Of a stretch of DNA of 64,000 bases, positions 1 through 12,324 are shown one piece after another. The stretch lies in NCBI GenBank assembly GCA_916700875.1, contig CAKAKS010000180.1, positions 62,001 through 126,000 on the forward strand. The letters are read 5' to 3'. The DNA is from Sebastes aleutianus. Taxonomy: Eukaryota > Chordata > Actinopteri > Perciformes > Sebastidae. Position 1 is the first letter of the stretch; every line of letters begins with the position of its first letter. Made by a program: the position numbers and the translations under genes. The notes under the pieces were generated by a model. It saw only the letters and a list, made by a program, of their open reading frames with translations. It was not told the origin of the DNA and did no database searches.

Positions 1-91
1 CACATGATCATTATTTTTCAAATAATTTCATAGAATGATTTGTTCTACGGAAACCTATTTTACTTTAAAGATAATTCAAATTAATAACTAA

Positions 92-418
92 TAGGGGTGT
101 CAATCAATTAAAATATGTTATTGCAATAAATTGCATGATTTTAAATAGTTAATCATGATTAATCGCAAATGAATCGCACATTTTGTGTCTGTTCAAAATG
201 TACCTTAAAGGGAGATTTGTCATGTATTTAATACTCTTATCGTGGTATATTTCTGTTGTGTTCTTTAAACTATGACAGTTTTTGCTAAAATTGGATTTTT
301 AAAAATTGCAATATATCGCCTTGCTTACAGTATCGCAATATATTGCAATATATTGAATCGTTACCCCTGTATCATGATACATATCATATCGCCAGATTCT
401 TGCCAATACACAGCCCTA
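92..418. mobile_element. Chimeric hAT-like non-autonomous element
   Basis: The left end reads taggggtgtcaatcaatt and the first 150 bases match the left arm of the TAGGGCTGTCAA family (for example 11621), including the block attgtccat-like/gttcaaaatgtaccttaaagg. From about 255 it changes to a different body rich in atatcgcaatatattgc, ending in cacagcccta. The two ends (TAGGGG... and ...GCCCTA) still form short inverted termini, but no 8-bp target duplication is visible. It therefore looks like an element assembled from two hAT-like families. It has no coding capacity. Confidence 0.6.
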
Positions 419-1802
419 GGTGCCGGTAGGCTGAGTTTTTGGACAGACTCGTGCCCAGTCTTTGACTGAAGCTAATCAACCCATCTGCTGGCTGTAGCTT
501 CATATTTACCTCGTAGACATGAAAGGAGAAAATCAATCTTCTCGATCTAGCATTTGGCGAGAAAGCAAATCATTTTCCAAAATGTGTACACTGTTCCTTT
601 AAATCCTAGCAGTTTATAAGGTTTGTGCTAAAAAAAAAATGTACAGTACAGACAATCCTATCCTCATGTATCCAGTTTACACATAGAAATGCTTGGTGCA
701 ATACACCATAATACATTTTGGCTTGTTTATTCATCTGTTTCAAACTTCATTAAGCCCAAGTAAGATAATTATAAAAGTGCTCCAATACTTTACCTTTGTT
801 ATCCACTGTGAATTAGTTTTCACAGTAAAAATTCCCCAAAGTCAGAAAGCCATTGTTAAAAAAATAAAAACATTAGAATGAGCATGAAACAGTAACTGCA
901 ACCTGTGAAGAATAAAGCAATAACATTTGGTAAGTTGATCATTAAATTCAGTCAGGTCTGTCGGGAGCAGTGGTTAGGACGAATTAATGCACACTGTGAA
1001 TGGTTCAGAAACAGAACTGAAAAGGTTGTGTCACCTTAACACATATTTGGGCAAGAAATAGCGGCTCATTGAGTCGCCTGTCGCCTAAAGCAAGAAAATC
1101 CTAAACTCAAACCCACTGACAACCTCGGGCCTTTCTGCATGTTCTCCTGTGGGATTCCTCTGAGTGCTTCAGTTTCCTCAAACAATCCAAACACACGGAG
1201 GTCAACTGAACCAGTGAGTCTATATCATCCATGGAGCTAAGTCCGAATGTGTCTATATGTTGTATACTTTGGGAGTGCACTTAACCTTGTGCACCTTCAC
1301 CTTCTTTGGATATGATCCAGTGGCCCAGAACTGGACAAGCTGATTGAAGATAAATAAAAGAGCTCAGAAAAATATGAGTTTGAGAGGGCAAATGGAGGAC
1401 GAGTTTAAAAAGAGGATGCTGACAGAGGGAAGAGGTGATGATGGGAAATTACATCCATCAGATTTTGTTTTTCCTCACCTTGTCGCTCAATCAAGATGCA
1501 GGTGTGTGTGTGTATGTGTGTGTTTGTGTAGCTTCACTAATAGCACAATAGCATCTCATTGATGGAGTAAAGGCAGTCCTTCAATGAGATGTAGAAAAAA
1601 AACAGACAGGCGTACGCACGATGAGACAAAGTCAAGGACGCAGACGGAGGCAGACTGGCTGGAATCAGGGTGTTTGTGACCGGATGTTTTGGGTGTCAGA
1701 CTGTCTGAAGTGAGTGTGAGAAGGTTTTATAGTGTGTATTTATGAAGTACTTGTTTAAGCTTTCTAACAGCTGATTTTTTATTTTAAAGACCTATTGTTT
1801 AT
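419..1802. other. Non-coding stretch, no recognised gene
   Basis: AT-rich unique-looking sequence. The only structure seen is a short imperfect (GT)n tract at 1502-1528. Open frames here are under 75 codons and show no recognisable domain. Confidence 0.5.
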
Positions 1803-2846
1803 TATGGGTGGGTAAAAAAATCTATATTTTGCGTGGCAATATTGTATCGATACACGGACGTCAAGTATATATCTTTTATTATATAAACTATTAACGTCTA
1901 AACAATACGGCCGCTATTCTGTCTGTCAGATGTTGTAGCGGGCTCAGTCTTCAAGCAAGTTGTTAGCTTGTCGGGAGGAATGATAAATAAGGTTCCAAAG
2001 TTACGCTAAATTTTGGCGAGGAAAAACTGCCATGGCCATTTTCAAACGGATCCCTTGACCTCTGACCTCAACATATGTGAATGGAAACTCTGAGATGAAC
2101 AGAGTGAAACTGTATTAGATAAAACAAATGTTGACAAACTGCATAATTTGCAGTTGAAAATAATAAATCGCAAAATATCGCAATTAGGGCTGTCAATCGA
2201 TTAAAATATTGAATCAAGATTAATTGCATGATTGTCCATAGTTAATCTTAGTTATCTGTTCAAATTGCACCTAAAAGGGAGAATTGTCAAGTATTTAATA
2301 CTCTTATCAACATGGGAGTGGGCAAATATGCTGCTTTATGCAAATGTATGTATATATTTATTATTGGAAATCAATTAACAACACAAAACAATGACAAATA
2401 TTGTCCAGAAACCCTCACAGGTACTGCATTTAGCATAAAACAATATGCTCAAATCATAACATGGCAAACTTTTGAAAATGACCATGACAGTTTTTCCATC
2501 GACAAACTTTTTTATTTTTTATTTTTACTTTGAAGTGTTATTTAACCTCCTTCACGACAAGCTGATATGACATGGTTAACATGGTGGTACCAATGGATTT
2601 TCATATGATACAGTATCTTCACTCTAGCTTAAAACTGAGCCAGCTACGACCTAAAAATTGCAAGTTGCGTTCAAGATATTAGTGTCGTTAAAACAAATTT
2701 GCGTTAACGCGTTATTATTGCGTTAACTCACAATTAATCACAATATATCTTATCACAGTACTCAGCATATCGCAAAATCGCTAGTATCGTGACGTAAGAA
2801 TCGTGATAACATCATATCGTGGGGCCTCTGGTGATTCCCACCCCTA
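1803..2846. mobile_element. Non-autonomous DNA element (TAGGGGTGGGAATCAC ends), host of a nested insertion
   Basis: The left end tatgggtggg pairs with the right end cccaccccta, and a related fragment at 6791-7044 has the same right arm (tctggtgattcccaccctta). The body holds atcgcaata-type repeats and the shared module described in the findings (1924-2100: cgggctcagt, acgctaaattttggcgagg, then a perfect DR1 at 2056-2068). A second element is inserted at 2185. Flanks ttgtttat and gtgtccat match at only 5 of 8 positions, so the target duplication is not secure. Superfamily is probably hAT by end sequence, but this is inference. Confidence 0.6.
2185..2731 (+). mobile_element. hAT-like TAGGGCTGTCAA element, nested and truncated
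   Basis: Starts tagggctgtcaatcgatt and follows the body of the full copies at 11621, 14376 and 47811 (atgtatgtatatatttattattgg, then ccctcacaggtactgcatttagcat). The middle, including the nuclear-receptor module, is largely deleted, and the right end stops at gcgttaactca instead of continuing to tttgacagcccta. It sits inside the element at 1803-2846, whose atcgcaatat body resumes afterwards. Confidence 0.75.
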
Positions 2847-4393
2847 GTGTCCATAAATCTAGAACTGTGTATTAACATGGGGTAACTCAGGAGAGGATGT
2901 TGTCACTGGTATGTGTGTCTTTCTCTTGGCTGAATTCATAGACGAGGAAACGGGGTCATTTTAGTTGAATAAAATATCAAACAGGAGTCCCAGTATCCCT
3001 CAAAATGCAGGCTTATGTCCAGATCAGATGGAAAGATCTGGACTCCACTGAATGAGTAGCACTCTTTCCTCCCTCTGCAACTGCCATCTACTTGCCCTTG
3101 AGTGACACGCTTAGCCCCACATTTATTACATCAGCAAACAGTATGAGACTGAAGCACCTCAGAGGTGTGAACGTGTCGTTTTTAAACTGGGATCACATAG
3201 TGTTATAAAGTACTGAATATGCATGATGATACAGTGACACTAGAAGATGTACTGTAGGCTACAAAATAATCAGCATATAAAACCAGGGGGGAAAAACACT
3301 GCTACCGGGAGAAGATGAACACCCACAGGCAAAATGTGCAGTCAGAAGCAGGTTGGAACAGCACGCACAGCTGTTGTGTTCACTGTTGCTGGTTGACGTG
3401 TACACCACCATGAAGCAGGTGGAGTTCAGTGAACATCTAGCGTGTTTTGGAGTCATTTTAGGGGAGAAATTTGGCTTTCTTTTAGATTTTCGGAGGCATT
3501 TGATACAAATCATACAAATATTGATGGGGACAAATTTCCATTTTTCATGTATTGAGGATTCTGTGAGACATTCACTCTGATATCCTCAAGAGTTAGTCAC
3601 ATAATACAAGCACAATATAATGAAAAATATTCTAAGTTTAGACACTGGTGGTCTCAAAAGCTAATATGAAAAGGTCAAAGCAATATGAGATGTTGTCAGA
3701 AAAGGTGTTATTCTTATAAAATATTTCCCTGAAATGGTCCCTTTTGGTAACTCTATCATTGCAACTCATCTGCTTCAATTCTTATTGACTAAAAAAAACA
3801 TTAATGTAATCTGTGCCCCTTATTAATGTTGTGTTTGGGTCAGAAGAACAGGATCAGTTGAGTTGAGGAAGCCTTCAGGAATGTCATTAATACATTAATT
3901 TCTTGCGCATTTGCAATAATAGGTGGTCTTTTGCAGGCAAGGAGGCTCAAGAAAAGCACTTGAGGCTGCACTGTGGCATGTAATCTGCAACAACACAACC
4001 ACAGCTGCGTCACACCAACTCTCATGGTGTAGGTGCATTTGTTTGCAGCCACAAAATAACCAAAGGCACAAGCACAAGCCAGAAAAAAGGACTCGCAAGC
4101 AACAACAAAAAAAAGGCATCATGGCTGCATTTGCATTTCCATTTCCATATAAACACAAAAACACAGTCTGTTACGACTGCAAACATTTCCAGTAGATTTC
4201 ACGCTCTTCTTCTAAGTTTCTTGTTCTCCACATTTAAGACAAAGTATATTTCCCCATGTTAAAATGTAATAATATCAATTGTGTATGTCGGCCTGAGGCT
4301 TTCCCACTCACTTCAAACAATAAGGAACATAGGACTAAACAACGCAATGTCCTCAGGTGATATTCTAACTGTAAATGTGTAATAAAACCAAGA
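2847..4393. other. Non-coding stretch, no recognised gene
   Basis: I see no domain, RNA or repeat that I can name. Overlapping frames on both strands at 3259-3580 and 3840-4195 are under 91 codons, conflict with one another and lack recognisable motifs. Confidence 0.5.
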
Positions 4394-4786
4394 TAGGGAC
4401 GCAACCATTGCAAAATTCTGGGCCGATAACCGATACCGATGTTTATTGATTTGCTGTTATTTATTCCCCTTTTGTGCCAGGGAAACTAAGACATCAATAT
4501 TATGATTTTCTTTTTATGATTTTTTTTTTTATTTGTCATTATTTTGTGTTGTTAATTGATTTCCAATAATATATATACATTCATTGGCATAAAGCAAGCA
4601 TATTTGCCGACTCCCATGTTGATAAGAGTATTAAATAAAATACAAATACAATACAATACAATGCTCCCTTTACAGTACATTTTGAACGGATAAAAAATAT
4701 GTTATTAATTTGTGATTAATCGCGTATAACTATGGACAATCATGTGATTAATCGCGATTAAATATTTGAATCGATTGACAGCCCTA
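4394..4786 (-). mobile_element. hAT-like TAGGGCTGTCAA element, internally deleted, chimeric left side
   Basis: The right end aatcgattgacagcccta (ending 4786) is the inverted end of the TAGGGCTGTCAA family, and the reverse strand then follows its left arm (gtattaaat, tatgcttgctttatgc, ggaaatcaattaac). From about 4510 leftward it joins unrelated sequence beginning tagggacgcaacc with ccgataaccgataccgatg. An expanded poly-T tract (about 4513-4530) and aatac repeats lie inside. No target duplication was found. Confidence 0.6.
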
Positions 4787-4839
4787 ATACTGATGCTTTG
4801 TCAGACCCCTCAGCGTCACTTTTCAGTCGCAGAAAACAT

Positions 4840-5200
4840 ATAATGTTGTGAGTTAAATAAAAACACTTTCTTAGGATTAGGCAACAAAACCACTTAGTTA
4901 GGTTTAGGGAAAAAAAAAATAAGGTTGTTGGACACAAACAAACAGCTGATAGTAAAGTGAACGTAACGCACGGGACACATACAGCGTTTTGCTGGATGAA
5001 AGCCTTGTGTTTGTTGGACCCATCCACCTCAGTGTGTGTCTCTTTCGCTCTTTAAATACCGTCACCACAGCAATTTCCCTGTGCGTTTACCGTCGCACTA
5101 AAGGGCGCCTTGTGTGGCAGTATCGAACGCCGCCACGTCGCTATTTGACACTCTGGAACGAGAAACGGGCTGGTTTGGGAAGTAGCGAGCTGTGACTGCA
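4840..5200 (+). repeat. Old interspersed repeat (ggtttaggcaacaaaac family)
   Basis: The block aggattaggcaacaaaac followed by ttagttaggtttaggg recurs, diverged, at 25370-25410 and inverted at 59225-59268. Three copies in one window show it is a dispersed repeat. Ends are not resolved. A short open frame on the reverse strand is a chance frame across the repeat. Confidence 0.5.
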
Positions 5201-6790
5201 TCTGTTATCTGTAGATCCCCAGGCACGCCTAGTTAGCAGCTGAGCTTGTTGCAGGTTAAATATCCTTGATCCTATCGATCCCCTCCCCGATATGTTCCTG
5301 CCCGCGAGACTCAGTTACAGTCATGCTACTGTGGCACAATGCAAAAACAAATCAATAGTGCTTTCTCTGCTCACCTGCGCTCATGGTTTAAGGCCATTTC
5401 TTAGGCAAAAGTGCCATGCCATAGTTACTGTAACACCACACGAGAATTCAACAGGCGTCATCATCGCTCATGCCCTCTAGGAAACTCCGTTTTGCCCAAG
5501 GTGACAAGGAAATTCACACATAAATGAATCACAAAAAGGTGATTAAGTGTGTACTGTATAAAGACATTAATACATTCATACACACACCAAAACCAGACCA
5601 CAGCCACAACCCATATTTTGTGTTGCCCAAAGGTACATGGAGGCGATCTTTTAGGCTATTACACCTACACAAACTCCTAAACTTCTCTATCAGAGCTCTC
5701 AAGTCTTCTCCCTCATTTTGCCTTTTTGCCTTCACTCTCTTGAAAAGTACTTATCTTTTCCATTTTACTGCCTTTCTCTTGCTCTGTCTATTTCTCACCA
5801 ATCACTCCTCTTTGTCCTCTAATATAGGTATGTGGCCCCATCTGTCAGGGCTTCTACCTGAGTGGCTCCAGTGATGACAAAACCATGACAGCACTTAAAA
5901 TTCGGGCTCTTTTCTTTTTCCATTTCTGTTTTTCCCACTCATTCTCTCTCTGTATAAAACCCACTTCTCTTTTGCTCTTCATGCATACCCTCCCCACCCC
6001 CCCCCGCCTCGTTCCGCCACTATCTCTCTTCCCCTGAACCTCTTCTCCTTTCTGTATTCCATAAGAGGTCATGCTATTAGCCCGCTGGTCACTCAGCCTG
6101 CTCATGGCGTGGACACACATGGCTGCTTTCCTTGTATTAAAACTACACTGACAGTCAATCAGCTGCCCTCGCAGCAAGTCACTCCCTCAGATTCTTGGTT
6201 GTTTAGTCAGTCAGCCAGCCAGTCAATCAGTCAGTTAGCTGCTCTGTCAGATGGTCATTCGACCAGTCACACAAAGTATCAGTCATGTCAGTCAGTATGA
6301 GAGACAGCGCGAGTCGAGCGGCGTTTCGGTCCATTAGTAAGGCAGTTGGACAGCTGATGCTGTATAGTGATGCTACTAATTAGTTACTCGCTCGCTCAGG
6401 TGTACAGTCGCTGTATGGTTGGAGACAAAAGCACACAATGTGAATGAGAAAACTGTTATTCTGTTTTATACAGCATTGGAATTGGAATTAGTGTTTAACA
6501 ACGAAACTGACATTATGAGATGAACACTCCATTTATAAGGTATAAAAACTATTTCATACAATCTGAAAATAATTTAACACGAACAGCAACGAAAATTTAG
6601 CAGTAACTTTTTTGACTTTTTTACGAATATTTGTACCTAACGCCCTTTTCCCTACTTTATATACATGTACAGTAAACAGTATATGCATATGCATGAAAAG
6701 AGGCATGCGCATGCCGCAGTACTTGTGGGTCATAACTTTGTCCTGGAGAACTGTAGGTCCTCCATCCTCACTTACTAAAGTATGCGGAGC
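5201..6790. other. Non-coding stretch with pyrimidine-rich and CAGT-rich tracts
   Basis: About 5690-6060 is CT-rich on the + strand, with a run of ten Cs near 5997. From 6199 to 6240 a degenerate CAGT tetranucleotide repeat occurs (cagtcagccagccagtcaat). Open frames across the tract reflect base bias, not coding. Confidence 0.5.
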
Positions 6791-7044
6791 AAGGCCATTT
6801 TTCAAAGGGTTCCCTTGACCTCTGACCTCAAGATATGTGAATGAAACCTCTGAGATGATCAGTCAACTTAGTAGATAAAACAGATGTTGACAAATTGCAT
6901 AATTTGCGGTTGAAAAAAAGCTAATATATCGCAACATATCTTATGGCAACATTGCAAAATGTTTAAAATTGCAATAAGATCCTATCGTGACTTAAGTGTT
7001 GTGATTATATCATATCGTGGGGTTTCTGGTGATTCCCACCCTTA
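6791..7044 (+). mobile_element. Fragment of the TAGGGGTGGGAATCAC family
   Basis: Begins in the shared module (gccatttttcaaagggttccc, perfect DR1 at 6816-6828), continues through cagatgttgacaaattgcataatttgcggttgaaa, which matches 2120-2160, and ends tctggtgattcccaccctta, matching the right end at 2846. The left half is missing. Because it lacks the nested insertion of the copy at 1803, it shows the uninterrupted order of that region. Confidence 0.65.
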
Positions 7045-7654
7045 ATGACTTGATAGTAAACTTGGGCATTAACATGCGTTAATTTGCATTTTCTTTTGCT
7101 GATTTGAGGAAAATTTGCTCGACATTTGGATAGAAACCTGACTATAGACAACAGTCTATCTGTATTATAGAGTATACAGAAAAAGGACGCAATATGATGT
7201 AATATTTCCCACACTGTTAAACCTGCTTATTCTTTTTCCACTATTCCTTTTCACCCGGACAGTCACACAGCTTTTATTTAGACAGTTAAAATATTCCTTT
7301 AAGCATGGGCTTCAAACCCAAAAGGTACATGGTTAAAATATGATGTTATAAATGTTACTTTGTGATATGTTTTTTTTATGGGCAGCTTAACTCATAAACC
7401 TATAAAGCTGTGTGAGCAGTGCGTGACGGCTACCTCGCTAAAACTACTGAGTGTCTCAAGCGTGTGGTGTCCACACTGGCAACGTTTCTGCTGCTGCACT
7501 GCTACTGCCAGAGTGATATATTTGACTTTAGGACATCTCTGACTACATACATGCTGAAAATCAAACATTCTTACTCTATTAATTTAGATATTTTCCAAAT
7601 TAAAAGTCCCTATAAGTGTATGATTCAACTTTTTCCTATGGTCTAGTGTTAAAA
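7045..7654. other. Non-coding stretch, no recognised gene
   Basis: No repeat or coding signal was identified. A 75-codon frame at 7419-7646 has no recognised domain. Confidence 0.45.
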
Positions 7655-7800
7655 GAGCTAACAAAAATCACAATAAATCACAATATCGAATCGCAATACT
7701 TGTAGAATCGCAATACTTAAAAATCGCAATACATATCGAATTGGTACACAAGTATTGTGATAGTTTTGAATCGGGAGATAAGTGAATCGTCCGAGCCCTA
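7655..7800 (-). mobile_element. End fragment of a hAT-like element
   Basis: The segment is made of aatcgcaatac repeats and closes with gtgaatcgtccgagcccta, a typical inverted hAT-like end (TAGGGCTCGGACGATTCAC on the other strand). No left end is visible. Confidence 0.45.
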
Positions 7801-8044
7801 ACAGATACACATATTAGCTTTGCGTTACACCTATTGTTGACTCAAAAAGAGCACTGGACGCTGAGCATTTTCTCCAAAGAGCCTCTAAAAAGATAGAAAA
7901 ACTGAAAAGCTGCTCAACATTGTTCATAACAAAGCTCAGTCTCATCGTCCAGTCTTTTCTTCAAACCTTTATTCAGCCAAAGACCACTGGGAACACTTTT
8001 TTTTTTCAACGTAAATACCACCTATTTCACCCTCATTCAATTAC

Positions 8045-8225
8045 ACAAAGTGACTCCGGGGAGTTGCTCGATACAGCTACAGTGCAGCTCAGCTGGAGCA
8101 GGTGGGGTTAAGTGCTTTTGTCAAGGGCACCACCAGGGAGGTGTGTTGGAGAGGAGGGAACGTGTTACTCAAACACTACCTCCCGCTCAAAGATGGGGAG
8201 GGGCACACCAGTCACAAGCCAACAT
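8045..8225 (-). repeat. SINE-like tail fragment
   Basis: On the minus strand the segment gtgcccttgacaaaagcac followed by ttaaccccacctgctcc resembles the conserved core of vertebrate V-SINEs (consensus, from memory, tgcccttgagcaaggcac then taaccccaactgctcc). The tRNA-derived head is not recognisable, so this is a degenerate or headless copy. Confidence 0.4.
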
Positions 8226-8992
8226 CTTCACCCTTAGATCACTAGAATTTAACAGCCAAAGAAATTTCACAGATTTGTTTCAAAAACTCTTTTTTAGGAT
8301 TAAAATATATACCTAAAAAATCCCGGTGCAGGTGCGCAGGCACATTACACTGATCCTGTTTGGTGCTTCTTTTGATGTTTTAAGTACGGTTGGTAAATCA
8401 GTAAAGTTCAGTTAATAAATTCACACCTTGCCAAGCAAGATCAGAGGGTGCTATATTTAAAAATGAAATGTCCTTTTTAATTTGAAACATGGATTTCCAG
8501 GAACCAGATAATTAGCCAAGCTGTTAATCATCGTCCTCGAGGCAGCGACGACATTACTTTTTATTTAAGGATTGAAAAATTACCAGGGGACTCATTTTTG
8601 ATCTTTCTGCATTTGACAACGCAGTTCCGACATACAGTGAGTGTCGTTTCATTTCCTGTGTCTGTAGACGAGGCAGCTAAAACTACTTACATTTATATAA
8701 AAAAAAAAAGTTAGGATCAGTGTTAGGGTAATAATTTTAACCGAAAACTGTTTTAACAAAAAAAATCTCCAAAAACTAAAACTTCAGAAGATTAAGTTGT
8801 AAAGTGAACCCGTGGTCACTGGAGGTGAAAATAACTACTGACTACAAACTCACCCATCACATGATTTATATGTCAGACACCTCCAGTAACTGTCTCATAC
8901 AAATCCTAATATCGTTTGTAAATGGTCATTATTTCGCTCACGTTTCATACACATGGTGCCATATTTACATTTAAGATGCCATGCTCTTTTTA

Positions 8993-9240
8993 GCCCCCAC
9001 TTTGATCCAGACTGAAATATCCCAACAAATATTGCATGGATTGCCATGAAATCTGGATCACACGTTCATGTTGCCCAGAGGATTATTCATAATGACTCTG
9101 GGGATCCCTTGGCTTTACCTCTAGTGCCATCAGCAGGGTTTTATCTCAACAACAGTAGGATGGATTGCCATGAAATGAGAATTTGAAATATCTCAATGGA
9201 GTGGCTCAAAATTTGGTACAAACATTGATGGAATGATGTT
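8993..9240 (+). repeat. Old interspersed repeat (ggatggattgccatgaaat family)
   Basis: Carries ggattgccatgaaatctgg and again ggatggattgccatgaaat about 110 bases later, with ctctagtgccatcagcag between them. The same phrases recur at 10075-10440 (ggattgccataaaatctgg, catcatcaggtcaaaat). This internal repetition and wording match a common teleost repeat that I recall but cannot name securely. Confidence 0.6.
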
Positions 9241-9599
9241 TATACCCTGATAATAAATCATTTTATCTAAGAAGTTGTGTTAATAATAACTCCATATGTA
9301 CCTTTAAACCATCTATGCATCTTTTATAAGCTTATGTAACTTTATGACAGACTGCATTTCACCCCTATGGAGAATGTATGAAGAGACTCGAAGGTCGTCT
9401 CTGTCTACCTGGAGTGAGGCCAGGAAGATGTAAACATGTCCATATAGAGAGTCCATTGTATAAGAACTGAGACTGCCGAACGTCTACGAACTACAAAATG
9501 ATAGAAGCACTGGTTTATGTTTACTATATTTAGAAAGGCGGCGAAGGTGGTGTCTAAATATAAGCGGAAAAAGTCTTTTCATATTACCGATAAAAACAA

Positions 9600-9912
9600 C
9601 GAGATGCTGGAGCAACGCGACGGAGCTAGCGTCCTCGTGGCCAGCCAGCGACAGCGACAGAATGGAGGATTCTATCCTCTGAGAAATCCGTGATTTCAGT
9701 CAAGACAGCAAAAAACATGCTTGAAGACATTAAAGGAGAACTTGCAAAAACTAATTCAAGGTTAGATGAAGCTGAAGCGAGGATTCTAGGGAGCGAAAAG
9801 AGGTACCTAAAAGAGCAGCTGCAGGCAAAGCTAACGGATCAAGAGAGGTGCTCAAGGAGGGAAAACGTGCGGACATATGGAGTACCTGAAGGAGCTGAAG
9901 GCGGACATAACT
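9600..9912 (+). pseudogene. L1-type LINE ORF1 remnant
   Basis: The frame that includes 9690-9912 encodes a coiled-coil-like segment (KNMLEDIKGELAKTNSRLDE, then AEARILGSEKRYL) followed by CSRRENVRTYGVPEGAEG. The last part matches the start of the RRM region of L1 ORF1 proteins, where 'NRSRRNNIRIxGIPEG' is typical. Everything after GAEG is lost to a stop codon, and the front is either truncated or out of frame. Only about 75-100 codons of an expected 300 or more remain, so this is a dead remnant of an RNA-binding nucleic-acid chaperone. No ORF2 is nearby. Confidence 0.7.
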
Positions 9913-10074
9913 AGCAATCATGACTTGAAGTTGACTATAAGGTCTGTGTTCTTGTTTCTCTGTGCAGAACTCTTTCCATCGTGGTTCTGACCAATGCATT
10001 GTAATGAATTTGCCTTTAAAATATGATTGGTTTGCCCTCACCTGATTGGCCATCAAGAACTTCAGCTTTCAGAC

Positions 10075-10440
10075 ATTCACGGTCCCGAGACGTTGAATCC
10101 TAATTTGGCAATCCTTCCCTCTGGCACCACCATGAGGTCGGCATGTGATTTTGAGTGAGAAATAGTAGATGGATTGCCATAAAATCTGGTACAGATATTC
10201 ATGTTTCCTTCAGGATTAATTACTTTCGTGATCCTTTGACTTTTCATCTCGCCCCATCATCAGGTCAAAATATAATTTTATCCAGTACCTGACATTCCCA
10301 TCACCCTCAGCTGCAACGTTGTTTTTTTGGGCTAATTAGCAATAGTTAGCACGGTAACACGCCACACTAACCTTTCACTCGAAGCACCGCTGTGTCTAAG
10401 TTCAACCTCACAGACAAGTCTGTAGACTTTTAGTCTTGTT
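10075..10440 (+). repeat. Old interspersed repeat (ggatggattgccatgaaat family), second part
   Basis: Contains caccaccatgaggtcggca, atggattgccataaaatctgg, catcatcaggtcaaaatat, tgacattcccatcaccctcag, gctaattagcaatagttagca and gaagcaccgctgtgtctaag, in the same order as the teleost repeat I recall. With 8993-9240 it may be one old copy split by the L1 remnant and other sequence. Diverged related pieces occur at 25680-25975 and 38140-38270. Confidence 0.6.
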
Positions 10441-11612
10441 TTAAAGCTCACAAGGCACACAGCTCATTCTTAAATAACCTCATCCTCCGATATGCTGCTG
10501 TATTTTTCTTGTAGCAGCAGGCAGGGCTTTTTTTATGCCTTGTCAGACTGTTTTGATATTAGACACAAATCTAACATGTATATTGTAGAACAGAATTAGG
10601 GATTCAAACACTGAAATCCATTATTTAATAAGGATTATTTTAAGATACAGAAATCTTGTTTGCAATGTCAATGTGTTTTTTCTGCCATGTGTGAGCATCG
10701 TAAGCTCCAAGGGCTTAACTACTGAATATATACAGCTTGAGGTTTGGTTTTATTAGAGAATTACTTTGTAAAACAGTACTGAGGGCAATATGTTCAAATA
10801 TTTGCACTGGAATCTCCACTTTAGATTCGACGGTCTGAAAGCTTCTCACGTTTCATCACACATATAAGTTATATGAGAAATCAAAATCTCCATATGTGAG
10901 ATTCCCCTGAATACACTTGACTCATACGCTTCTCTCAAAAGACTTTCCAATAAGAATCCAATAAAACTGGAGGTTTTACAAGCTTTTCTCTTGGATTTAC
11001 TTTAAGAGACAAACAAAACATCTAAGTACGTACAGTATGCCGACATTTAAAATCATTATTATGGAGAGTGAACAGACTGACTCGCAAACTGAAACAGCTC
11101 CAACATGAAAAAGAAAATGAATAGAAGTTCATCATGAACTTCAAAAGAGTGTATCCCCAAGAGTACAGCCAAACGTTCTGCAGCTGTTTAAAATTAAAAG
11201 AGACAGACCTGAAATTTCATCTCCAAAATTAGATCTTAATTACAAAAATAAGACAAATGCAAAAATCGAAGTTCCCAGGAGTAAAAGTAAAACACTGTTT
11301 ATGGCGGCACGCTAACGCAAATTAGGATAAAAGTGTTAATCGAGTGAAGCTCTGTTTAACTACCTCGAGCATCTGCAAAGGAGGTGAGAAAAATCGTGCA
11401 CTCCCTAGAGTTAAAAAAAAAAACCTGACTGGAAGGTTCAAGGATCTAGGACAAAACATTGAAACAAGAAACACATGAATGTGTCATCATCACATCTGAA
11501 ATAAAATCTTTTAAGGATGGAATGCAGAAAAGAAAGCACAAATATGTACCCAGGAGTGAAATATAAAAAAGAAAGGGCTGCAGAAAAAAAGAGGGGATAA
11601 CTGAGGGCACGA
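10441..11612. other. Non-coding stretch, no recognised gene
   Basis: AT-rich sequence without repeats I can name. A 64-codon frame at 11438-11632 (minus) has no domain. Confidence 0.5.
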
Positions 11613-11620
11613 CTTTGTAT

Positions 11621-12316
11621 TAGGGCTGTCAATCGATTAAAATATTTAATCGTGATTAATCACATGAATGTCCATGATTAAATGCCATTAATTGCAAATT
11701 AATCTCACATTTTGTATCTGTTCAAAATGTACCTTAAAGGGAGATTTGTCAAGTATTTAATATTCTTACTGTATCAACAAGGGAGTGGGCAAATATGCTT
11801 GCTTTATGAAAATGTATGTATATATTTATTATTGAAAATCAATTAACAACACAAAACTATGACAAATATTGTCCAGAAATCCTCACAGGTACTGCATTTA
11901 GCATTAAAAATATGCTCAAATCATAACATGGCAAACTGCAGCCCAACAGGCAACGACAGCTGTCAGTGTGTCAGTGTTCTGACTTGACTATGACTTGCCC
12001 CAAACTGCATGTGATTATCATAAAGTGGGCATGTCTGTAAAGGGGAGACTCGTCATTTACATATCTTGAGGTTTAGAGGTCAAAGGGCCCCTTTGAAAAT
12101 GGCCATGACAGTTTTTCCTCGCCAAAATTTAGTGCAAGTTTGGAGCGTTATTTAACCTTCTTCGCTAGGAGCTAGTATGTCATGGTTATCATCAATTTAA
12201 AACTGATTCTGGTACGACCTCCAGAAGATCAATCGCATTAATGCATCAAAGAAATTAGTGGCCTTCAAATAAATTTGCGTTAACGCGTTATTATCGCGTT
12301 AACTTTGACAGCCCGT
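11621..12316 (+). mobile_element. hAT-like non-autonomous element, full length, TSD ctttgtat
   Basis: The ends are tagggctgtcaatcgatta on the left and cgttaactttgacagccc plus two changed bases on the right. The 8-bp direct repeat ctttgtat flanks it at 11613-11620 and 12317-12324. An 8-bp duplication with TAGGG-type inverted ends is what hAT-superfamily transposition leaves. The 696-bp body holds no transposase. It contains the shared module, but its DR1 motif is damaged (gaggtttagaggtcaaagg at about 12067). Confidence 0.9.
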
Positions 12317-12324
12317 CTTTGTAT

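Noticed and set aside
6199..6300. Possible functional CAGT repeat array
   Set aside because: The repeat is degenerate and short and has no consistent period beyond four bases. I treat it as simple sequence.
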